From positions 1 through 35,950 of the forward strand of contig NZ_RWKH01000035.1 of assembly GCF_003984625.1 (NCBI RefSeq): a stretch of 35,950 bases of DNA, in the 5' to 3' direction. The DNA comes from Variovorax sp. DXTD-1 (GTDB lineage: Bacteria > Pseudomonadota > Gammaproteobacteria > Burkholderiales > Burkholderiaceae_C). Shown here piece by piece: positions 1 through 5,924 of this stretch; within the stretch, counting starts at the first letter, position 1; the number at the start of each line of letters is the position of its first letter. Under the pieces are notes generated by a model. The model saw only the letters and a list, made by a program, of their open reading frames with translations. It had not been told where the DNA came from and made no database searches. Position numbers and translations under genes: made by a program.

Positions 1-184
1 GCCACTGACGTGGAATTGCGCGACACGCGGATTGGCGCTACCGGCCCGATGGCTCCAATCCCTGCCGGCATGTTCCGAAGTATCCCGAAAAAGGCAAAGC
101 ACGTCACGCGTGCGCTGGAGATCGGCCCCGATCTGAACAACAACGATTGGGCGACTCAAAAAGGAGGCGCCTCCAAGAAGAATG
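1..184. other. Left edge, no supported gene
   Basis: A 67-codon reading frame runs through 10-213 on the plus strand, but it has no ribosome binding site, its composition is not protein-like, and it overlaps the end of the minus-strand gene. I see no gene here apart from the probable 3' flank of the DUF2165-like gene, including the palindrome at 163-174. Confidence 0.5.
155..176 (-). terminator. Weak terminator-like palindrome after DUF2165 gene
   Basis: Positions 163-174 are a perfect 12-bp palindrome, GGAGGCGCCTCC. Read on the minus strand it lies 11 nt past the DUF2165 stop codon and is followed by five T residues. A hairpin would have only a 4-bp stem around a GCGC loop, so it is a marginal intrinsic terminator. 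The position and T run support it; the short stem argues against. Confidence 0.3.
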
Positions 185-682
185 TCAGCCCAGATCGCCG
201 TCCGGCTGATTGAGAAAAACCAGCACGCCCAGAATGGCTGCGTAGAACCTTAAGGCGGCCTCTTGACCATTCCATACCTTGGATTGCCACATCAGGAACC
301 ATTCGCCTCCCACCACCATGAACCCGAAGAACCAGACCAGGAAGCCGGCCGTGGCCCCGACAATCGCCCACTTCTTGGCGGAATTGAAGACCGATCCCGC
401 AGCGCGCCTGGCGCGCCACATCGACACCGCGCCCAAGGCCAGCAGCGCGCCGCTCAGAGCCTCACCCAAGATGATGGCGCCATACCCCGCATGCCACCAC
501 GCTGGATTGGAAATCGCGCGGTACATGGCGGCGTTGCCGCGGAAGGTGGTGTCCATGCTGAGCACATGCTGCACGAACGCGAAGTTCGAACCGTAGTCTG
601 TGACATTGTTGAATGCCACCAGCCATGCGAATGCGGCCAGCGCCAGGACCATTGCGGTCTTGGCGTTCCTTGTGGTGATCAT
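185..682 (-). CDS. DUF2165-type small integral membrane protein
   Basis: A 165-aa protein that is almost all membrane. Four hydrophobic segments are visible at about residues 9-29, 62-85, 105-130 and 140-158, with a conserved-looking Asn/Asp loop (FNNVTDYGSN) after the first. This pattern and length match the DUF2165 family of predicted inner-membrane proteins, whose function is unknown. The start at 682 is chosen because GGGGAG lies 5 nt upstream; an in-frame ATG at 748 has no such site and would add a charged, unrelated N-terminus. It is transcribed away from the betaine locus and no neighbour gives it a role. Family assignment is from memory of the pattern, not a search. Confidence 0.75.
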   Translation of the reverse strand: MITTRNAKTAMVLALAAFAWLVAFNNVTDYGSNFAFVQHVLSMDTTFRGNAAMYRAISNPAWWHAGYGAIILGEALSGALLALGAVSMWRARRAAGSVFNSAKKWAIVGATAGFLVWFFGFMVVGGEWFLMWQSKVWNGQEAALRFYAAILGVLVFLNQPDGDLG

Positions 683-777
683 TGCATCTCCCCATTTTTC
701 TTTCCTGCGCCGAGATATCGAACAGGATGCTGTATTGTGTCCATGCACCCTGCGCGTGTGAAGAGTTGTCCGTGATC

Positions 778-1011
778 ATGCGAACCAGAATTGAATTGAC
801 GCAAACTGCTCGACGACATGCGGCCATGCATGGAATAGAAGTCGTGCTGCGCGCACTGGCCCTCGACGCTCGCGCGCAGGTGGGTGACGTGGTGGAACTT
901 GACCTCCCTGCTGGGCGGAATGCGTTCGTCATTCGCGCCCGCCGCTGGGTAGTCGTTGCTGACGGCGAACAGACGCTGGTCTTCGAACTCGATCATCCTC
1001 CCCGGCATTGA
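778..1011 (+). CDS. Small conserved-looking hypothetical protein (77 aa)
   Basis: The 77-aa product has a basic N-terminal helix (MRTRIELTQTARRHAA), then alternating hydrophobic segments typical of a small beta-rich domain, ending in VFELDHPPRH. The style is like short proteins seen in Comamonadaceae accessory regions, though I cannot name a family. An in-frame start at 682 exists, but the residues before 778 look non-coding and overlap the start of the divergent DUF2165 gene. The ribosome binding site is weak (GAAGAG about 12 nt upstream). No function is proposed. Confidence 0.5.
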   Translation: MRTRIELTQTARRHAAMHGIEVVLRALALDARAQVGDVVELDLPAGRNAFVIRARRWVVVADGEQTLVFELDHPPRH

Positions 1012-1097
1012 TCGCTCCGGCGTATTGCAAATCCACCCTGCGATTCGAACTCTGCTCCGGCGTCACGGCCGCCGGGCGGCAACGGCGACATCTGCAC

Positions 1098-1937
1098 TCA
1101 TCGTGCGGCCGCCTCCGATTCCACCACCATGTCCAGCACATACACATGAGATGAAGCATCGGCCGGCGCGGGCGCGGGCTCGGGACGCTGGAAACGCTTC
1201 ACCCGCAGCACATCGCGCGTTCCCTCGACGTGGGTATACCCTTCAATGCTGTCGTAAAAGTATTGCCATGCGCCGGGCGAACCCAGCGCAAGGCCTTGGG
1301 CATCGTAGCGCCGCTCGCGCACCTGCAGGCAGTTCATGAGCATCATCCCCTGGCAAGCCTTGCGCCGCGGCGCCACTTCCAGGAACATCAAGATCGCCTT
1401 GCCATAGCGCTTTTCCGGCGTGGGCTGTCCCACGAAAACCAGGCGGGACTGGTCGGAAGCGCTCACCTGCAACCGCGGAGCGTCGGGATCGTCTGCAGTC
1501 AATTGCAGCTGAAGCGGTTGCGCCAGCAGGGCGACCAGGGCCGCATCGGCTTGCATCAGCGCCGGCGCGCAAGCCCTGCGCGTGGAGGACAGTCGCGGCG
1601 CCGTCATCACGCTATCGGCGGTGATTTCGTAGGCTCCGCCGAACTGGTTGCAGCCGCCCTGCAAATCGAGTTGCGCATCGGGCCGGAAATTGAGTGACAC
1701 GGGGCGCTCGGCCCGGAACAATCGTGCATCGCCCGGGAGTCGGGATTGGACACCGAACGCCGATTCCAATGTCCATTGATAACCCGGAAGCACGGACTCC
1801 CATTTCCGCGCGTGCGCAGGAGTCCTCTGCGTTGGATCGAAGGTGCACGCCAGCAATCCCAGCGTCAACACGGCCGCAGAAAAGCTGAGCCAGCGCCCAA
1901 GCATGCTCGCATGCGAAACATCGCGGCCTGTCGCCAT
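1098..1937 (-). CDS. META/DUF4377-type lipoprotein
   Basis: A predicted outer-membrane or periplasmic lipoprotein of 279 aa. Residues 12-31 form a lipoprotein signal ending in a lipobox (LLAC, lipidated Cys31). Residues about 50-165 resemble the META/HslJ domain, including GGCNQFGGAYEI. Residues about 180-250 resemble DUF4377, with the typical CLQVRE motif and a Tyr/Phe-rich stretch. HslJ-like proteins are linked to heat-shock or novobiocin tolerance in E. coli; the role here is unknown. Two starts are possible: 1937, only 2 nt after the stop of the upstream 39-aa frame and so possibly coupled to it, or 1904, which gives a more usual signal peptide. Neither has a strong ribosome binding site. 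Confidence 0.75.
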   Translation of the reverse strand: MATGRDVSHASMLGRWLSFSAAVLTLGLLACTFDPTQRTPAHARKWESVLPGYQWTLESAFGVQSRLPGDARLFRAERPVSLNFRPDAQLDLQGGCNQFGGAYEITADSVMTAPRLSSTRRACAPALMQADAALVALLAQPLQLQLTADDPDAPRLQVSASDQSRLVFVGQPTPEKRYGKAILMFLEVAPRRKACQGMMLMNCLQVRERRYDAQGLALGSPGAWQYFYDSIEGYTHVEGTRDVLRVKRFQRPEPAPAPADASSHVYVLDMVVESEAAAR

Positions 1938-1939
1938 GG

Positions 1940-2059
1940 TTATGGTTGCGGCGATGAAGCCACGGTATCGAGTGGTGCAACTGTGGACGGCGTCGGGGGA
2001 AGCTCCGAGATCAGAACGAGTGCAATCCCGAAAGCTGTGACAACAATGGCCGTCTTCAT
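1940..2059 (-). CDS. Small membrane peptide (39 aa)
   Basis: A 39-aa frame with a hydrophobic N-terminus (MKTAIVVTAFGIALVLIS) followed by a Pro/Thr/Ser-rich tail. An AGGA element lies about 6 nt before the ATG at 2059. The longer frame that starts at 2200 has no such site and looks non-coding upstream. The stop is 2 nt from the first possible start of the lipoprotein gene, suggesting co-transcription and perhaps translational coupling. It could be a small membrane protein or a leader peptide. No family is recognised. Confidence 0.45.
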   Translation of the reverse strand: MKTAIVVTAFGIALVLISELPPTPSTVAPLDTVASSPQP

Positions 2060-2551
2060 GTTTTTTCCTGTAGTAACCACGGCCATAGCGGTGCGCGGCA
2101 GGATCCTATGCGCCGTCACTGGGCTTGAGGTTGCACCATGTGTGCGAAATGCCCGGAACAGGCGATTCGGAATAGCGTCCACGCACGATGGCAATGCCAA
2201 CCGTGAAAGAGTTCATCAAGTTCGAGATGCGGACTCCTGCGCATCGACGCTGGCAGCTCTGACCTGGCAATGGTCAACCACAACTGATCGGGCACGCAGA
2301 TCCCCGCACGCATCAAGCCGTGCACAGGCAATGCCGCCTGCGAACAACGAAGTAGAGCGAAAAACGGTCGAAAAATGCAGCAAAAGCCTGTCGGTCTTTC
2401 CCTGCAAGCTCGACAGGCACGGGAAAGGCCAGATATCTTCAATCGCAGAAACGGGAACACTTCGCCTCAGCCCGGTCCTCGACGCAATCAAACAAGCGGG
2501 CCGGGCCGATTCAACTCTTGCAGGTGAAGATTAGAGACAGGGGCGTAAAAA
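2060..2551. other. Gene-free stretch with interleaved inverted repeats
   Basis: Several reading frames are open here on both strands, but none has a plausible ribosome binding site together with protein-like composition. It probably contains the promoter of the 39-aa/lipoprotein unit at its left end and that of the 221-aa gene at its right end. The one structured element I see is the pair of interleaved inverted repeats at 2386-2427. Confidence 0.5.
2386..2427. repeat. Interleaved inverted repeats with pseudoknot topology
   Basis: GCCTGTCG (2386-2393) pairs perfectly with CGACAGGC (2411-2418). CTTTCCC (2396-2402), inside that loop, pairs perfectly with GGGAAAG (2421-2427), just outside it. 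The order A-B-A'-B' is that of an H-type RNA pseudoknot; the two hairpins are alternatives if they cannot coexist. The short 2-nt connector after A' makes a compact pseudoknot geometrically doubtful. The element lies about 125 nt before the gene at 2552. Confidence 0.4.
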
Positions 2552-3217
2552 ATGAGTAACCCGACCCAGTTTTTGGAAGACAGAGGGAATCGATCCGTGA
2601 GCAATTCCCATATGCGGCCGGCTTCAGTCGCCCTTGCGCCAGACGACTTTCCTCACGCCATCGCACTGCATGCAATCTACAAACGCAACTTTGCCGGGGC
2701 CGGCACGGCCGATTCGCCGTACGTCGGCGGCTGGGTGGTTGACGGCCGCAGCCTCGGGAATGACGCCGAGGCGAATGCCTGGCTCCGGAGCCATGGCTTT
2801 CACGCGCGCGGACGACGCTGGTATCGCCAAGACATGACGTTGGGTGGGTTTCTGCAACTGCGGGCTTGGGCCCGCAGTGCCGTGGGGGCCTCAGAACCCA
2901 TTCTGTCGCGCACCCCGGGAGCATGGAAGCTGCGTAGAACAAGCATTGTCTCGGCCCAAGATGACGATATCGAGATTGCCCAGGTTCTGACCGACGATGA
3001 AATCGACGCAGATGGCAATCTGATGGGACGCGGGCTGGCCGATGGGAAAGTCCTTGCAGCCGCGCCGATGATGCTCACCACCCTGGAAACACTCGCTTCA
3101 GATGAGCGAGTCCCTGCGGATCTTCGCGGGTATGCGCGGCATGTGGTGGCAGTCGCCACCGGCACCGACAAGCCTGGCACTATCGAATCTGTGCGCAAGA
3201 AAACGTCTTTCGCCTAA
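2552..3217 (+). CDS. Unrecognised 221-aa protein
   Basis: I do not recognise this protein. It has no signal peptide or membrane segment. Residues about 35-110 hold Gly/Trp-rich sequence (YVGGWVVDGR; FHARGRRWYRQD) that looks like a small folded domain. Residues about 135-160 are acidic (QDDDIEIAQVLTDDEIDADG) and the C-terminal part is helical and ends basic. The start at 2552 is preceded by a GGGG-containing stretch about 8 nt upstream; an internal ATG at 2612 is an alternative. It stands alone, with a long inverted repeat shortly downstream. The composition is consistent with an accessory or mobile-element cargo gene, but this is only an impression. Confidence 0.6.
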   Translation: MSNPTQFLEDRGNRSVSNSHMRPASVALAPDDFPHAIALHAIYKRNFAGAGTADSPYVGGWVVDGRSLGNDAEANAWLRSHGFHARGRRWYRQDMTLGGFLQLRAWARSAVGASEPILSRTPGAWKLRRTSIVSAQDDDIEIAQVLTDDEIDADGNLMGRGLADGKVLAAAPMMLTTLETLASDERVPADLRGYARHVVAVATGTDKPGTIESVRKKTSFA

Positions 3218-3584
3218 GGGTCGAGTCGGTTAGCCCGGAAGATGGCCGAAGAGTGATCGGTGGCATCGAGCCGATTCGGATCAATATTCGGCTCGATGGA
3301 AGGACACCGCAACGCGCCTTTCGCATGACTTCGGCGCCAACTTTCCGCACCGGCCGCTCTCACACTCTGTGCGCAAGGCACCCACGATTGCGGTTGAAAG
3401 AGGCCGGATACGCGCGCTGTTCACAAATCACTTCGTGTTGACCTTTGAAAATTCGCCCGGCTTCACAAACCGACGGGCAGTGACATACGGCACAGCTTGT
3501 GGCGCAGCGACCGGAGCTCTCGCGCAAGAACGAGCAGGATCGGCAACCATAGTGCCGGGTTGACCCATCACACATCTGATTGCC
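3218..3584. other. Gene-free stretch with a long inverted repeat
   Basis: There is no credible gene on either strand. Apart from the inverted repeat at 3264-3298 I see no repeats, RNA gene or clear promoter. It should include the promoter of the winged-helix-like gene that starts at 3585; that start has no visible Shine-Dalgarno sequence. Confidence 0.5.
3264..3298. repeat. Perfect 11-bp inverted repeat with 13-nt loop
   Basis: CATCGAGCCGA (3264-3274) and TCGGCTCGATG (3288-3298) are perfect reverse complements around a 13-nt loop. It begins 47 nt after the stop of the 221-aa gene. There is no T run on either side, so it is not a standard intrinsic terminator. It could be an mRNA 3'-end stem-loop or a protein-binding site. 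Confidence 0.5.
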
Positions 3585-4059
3585 ATGAGTTCCAAGCCTT
3601 CCGCCCCTCTCTCTCCCGAGCTGCTCCGGGTGCTGCGCGCCGTTGCGCACACCAATCTTTCGGTGTCCAGCACCATCGCCCTCTATGCCAGGTGCAATGC
3701 GCATGAGCCGCTGGTCGCACTGCGTGAATGCGGCTACGTGCGAGAACACACCGCACGCCAGAAGAACGGCAGCCCGACGATGACGTATTCGATCACCGCC
3801 AAGGGCAAGGAGATACTTCATCAGATGGAAAATGAATCGGATATCGAGTCCATCCCGGCGTTGGCCGCCGCTCCAAGCGCGCCCCCCCAGAGGGGCTTAT
3901 ACCGGCGCCGAGATGCGGATGAATGCAGACCGTCCTGGCGCAATGGATGCTTTTCGCTATCCCAGCCGGGTTGGCAGCAGGCTGCACCACCGCGATGGCT
4001 CGGTGACCGGGCTCTCGCCAAAAGAGCCGGCCGCCGATCGGAAGACACCCAAGGCCTGA
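3585..4059 (+). pseudogene. Winged-helix-like protein gene, frameshifted at a C7 run
   Basis: The first 100 codons encode a small helix-turn-helix or winged-helix-like domain: LSPELLRVLRAVAHTN, then SSTIALYARC, then a wing-like MTYSITAKGKEIL, about residues 9-85. The frame then degrades at the C7 run, 3882-3888. In the +1 frame the coding pattern resumes at once with RGAYTGAEMRMNADR and continues to GSVTGLSPKEP, stopping at 4059. Removing one C joins the parts into one protein of 157 aa. This two-part plan (HTH-like head, Gly-Tyr-Thr-Gly-Ala-Glu tail) resembles small proteins I recall from Comamonadaceae accessory regions. The gene is therefore either a recent pseudogene, a phase-variable gene, or a sequencing error. 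The uninterrupted frame to 4448 is not the real product. Confidence 0.6.
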
Positions 4060-4354
4060 ATCGAATGGTGCCAGGGGCATGGCGCCAAATCCGCCACTGC
4101 CATCGAAGCGGGCTCGCCTTTCCCTCTTTCGTTGCTTCGCAAAACCGCTGCGCACTTGCTCAGCGAGTCGGCACTGGCGTGCACGCACTCGGCGCCGACG
4201 CGGTCTTCGCCGCATCCCTTCGATCCGTCCGTCTTTTCACAACCAGATTCGACATCATGTCGAATTTGGACAAGTGTGCGTCTGCCCGACGCAAGCCCGC
4301 GCAGCAGGGACATCCAACAATGAACCCAGATTCATTGGACCCCCACGAGAACAC
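4060..4354. other. Upstream region of the soxB operon
   Basis: This stretch holds no gene of its own. It should carry the promoter for the array that starts at soxB. The striking element is the 19-bp palindrome centred at 4256. I cannot place a convincing sigma-70 -35/-10 pair. Confidence 0.5.
4247..4265. promoter_or_regulatory. Perfect 19-bp palindrome, candidate operator before soxB
   Basis: ATTCGACATCATGTCGAAT is a perfect inverted repeat of two 9-bp arms around one C. It ends 89 nt before the soxB start, in a gene-free stretch. This is the size and symmetry of a dimeric repressor or activator site. Members of the locus are GbdR-activated in Pseudomonas, but AraC-type sites are usually direct or asymmetric, so the binding protein is uncertain. 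Confidence 0.5.
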
Positions 4355-5614
4355 ATGCGCGGCCAAAACTACTCTCTCTGGAGCCTGCTCAGGCACGGCT
4401 TCAGAAACCATCAGACCTGGGAACCAGCCTGGGAACGGGTGGCGCTGAAGTCGGCCTACGACGTAGTGATCGTCGGCGGCGGTGGGCATGGCCTGGCCAC
4501 GGCCTACTACCTCGCCAAGAACCACCCGCAGGTCGGCCGCATCGCGGTGCTGGAAAAGGGCTACTTGGGCGGCGGCAACACGGCGCGCAACACCACCATC
4601 GTGCGCTCCAACTACCTGTGGGACGAATCGGCGCAGATCTATGAACACTCGCTCAAGCTGTGGGAAGGCCTGACCGAAGACCTGAACTTCAACGTGATGT
4701 TCAGCCAGCGCGGCGTGTTCAACCTGGGCCACACCCTGCAGGACATGCGCGACATCGAGCGCCGCGTCAACGCCAACGCGCTGCAAGGCATCGATGCCCA
4801 TGTGCTGAACGCACGGGAAGTGAAAGAAAAAATTCCGCAACTCGATTGCAGCCGTAGTCGCCGCTATCCGGTGCTGGGTGCCAGCTGGCAACCGCGCGCC
4901 GGGGTGGCGCACCACGATGCAGTGGCACGCGGCTTCGCCCGCGCCGCCAGCCGCTTGGGGGTGGACCTGATCGAAGGCTGCGAAGTCACGGGCATGGACA
5001 TTCAGGCGGGGCGGATCCGCGGGCTGCAGACCAACCTCGGCATGGTCAAGGCCGAGCGTGTGGGTTGCGTGGCTGCCGGGCACTCGTCGGTTCTGGCCCA
5101 CATGGCCGGGCTTCGCATGCCGCTGGAAAGTCATCCTCTGCAGGCCTTCGTGTCCGAATCGATGCAGCGCGTGATCGACACGGTGATCATGTCCAACGCC
5201 GTGCACGGCTACCTGAGCCAGTCCGACAAGGGCGAACTGGTGATCGGTGCCGGCATCGACAGCTACCTGGGCTACGGTCAGCGCGGCAGCCCGCACGTGA
5301 TCGAACACACGGCGGCGGCCATCATCGAACTGTTCCCCCAGTTCTCGCGGGTACGTATGAACCGCCAGTGGGGCGGCATCGTGGACGTGACACCAGACGC
5401 CTGTCCGATCATTTCCGCAACCGCGGTGCAAGGCTTGTACTTCAACTGCGGATGGGGCACCGGCGGCTTCAAGGCCACCCCCGGCTCCGGTCATGTCTTT
5501 GCCCACACCCTGGCAAACGATACGCCCCACCCGCTGGCGAAAGCCTTCTCGGTCGACCGTTTCCATACCGGCCACCTGATCGACGAACACGGCGCCGCGG
5601 GCGTCGCCCACTGA
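4355..5614 (+). CDS. soxB: Sarcosine oxidase beta subunit
   Basis: Beta subunit (419 aa) of the heterotetrameric sarcosine oxidase that demethylates sarcosine to glycine. The N-terminal FAD motif is YDVVIVGGGGHGLATAYYLA (residues 35-54), followed by a DAO-type fold with LGGGNTARNTTIVRSNYLWD. His187 in VAHHDAVARGFA aligns with the histidine that covalently holds FMN in characterised enzymes. The ending, including WGTGGFKATPGSG and DEHGAAGVAH, is typical of the family, and the length is close to the usual 405-420. The ATG at 4355 gives the conserved N-terminus and has GAGA 6 nt upstream; the open frame extends upstream without protein character. First gene of the sox set, 1 nt before soxD. This is not the sulfur-oxidation SoxB. 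Confidence 0.96.
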   Translation: MRGQNYSLWSLLRHGFRNHQTWEPAWERVALKSAYDVVIVGGGGHGLATAYYLAKNHPQVGRIAVLEKGYLGGGNTARNTTIVRSNYLWDESAQIYEHSLKLWEGLTEDLNFNVMFSQRGVFNLGHTLQDMRDIERRVNANALQGIDAHVLNAREVKEKIPQLDCSRSRRYPVLGASWQPRAGVAHHDAVARGFARAASRLGVDLIEGCEVTGMDIQAGRIRGLQTNLGMVKAERVGCVAAGHSSVLAHMAGLRMPLESHPLQAFVSESMQRVIDTVIMSNAVHGYLSQSDKGELVIGAGIDSYLGYGQRGSPHVIEHTAAAIIELFPQFSRVRMNRQWGGIVDVTPDACPIISATAVQGLYFNCGWGTGGFKATPGSGHVFAHTLANDTPHPLAKAFSVDRFHTGHLIDEHGAAGVAH

Positions 5615-5615
5615 C

Positions 5616-5924
5616 ATGTTTTTATTGCATTGCCCCCATTGCGGCGAACCGCGCGACGAGGAAGAGTTCAGCAACGCTGGCGAAGCCTACATCGCCCGTC
5701 CCGCCCATCCCGACGCCGTGGATGACGCGGCCTGGGGAGACTACGTCTTCATGCGCAAGAACACCAAGGGTTGGTTCTGGGAACAGTGGCAGCACACCGC
5801 TGGCTGCCGCAAGGTGTTCGCCGTCAAGCGCAACACCGCCACATACGAGGTCGCCGGCAGTTGGACGCTGGCCGAAGGCAAGGCCCTGTTTCTTGCGGAC
5901 ATGGCGAAGGAGCAGCCAGCATGA
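5616..5924 (+). CDS. soxD: Sarcosine oxidase delta subunit
   Basis: Small zinc-binding subunit (102 aa) of heterotetrameric sarcosine oxidase. The zinc ligands are visible: Cys6 and Cys9 in HCPHCG, and His60 and Cys64 in QHTAGC. They match the Cys-x2-Cys...His-x3-Cys site known in Corynebacterium enzymes. The family signature around DYVFMRKNTKGWFWEQW is intact. It lies 1 nt after soxB and overlaps soxA by 4 nt (ATGA), so it is translationally coupled to both. Confidence 0.95.
   Translation: MFLLHCPHCGEPRDEEEFSNAGEAYIARPAHPDAVDDAAWGDYVFMRKNTKGWFWEQWQHTAGCRKVFAVKRNTATYEVAGSWTLAEGKALFLADMAKEQPA

Noticed and set aside
10..213. 67-aa plus-strand reading frame at the left edge
   Set aside because: No ribosome binding site, non-protein-like composition, and overlap with the end of the DUF2165 gene.
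2116..2460. Minus-strand 114-aa frame and overlapping frames between 2060 and 2551
   Set aside because: Cys/Arg-rich with no start signal, no domain pattern and competing frames of equal length.
3585..4448. 287-aa uninterrupted frame as one protein
   Set aside because: Protein character ends at the C7 run and continues in another frame; the remainder is untranslated upstream sequence of soxB and the start of soxB in another register.
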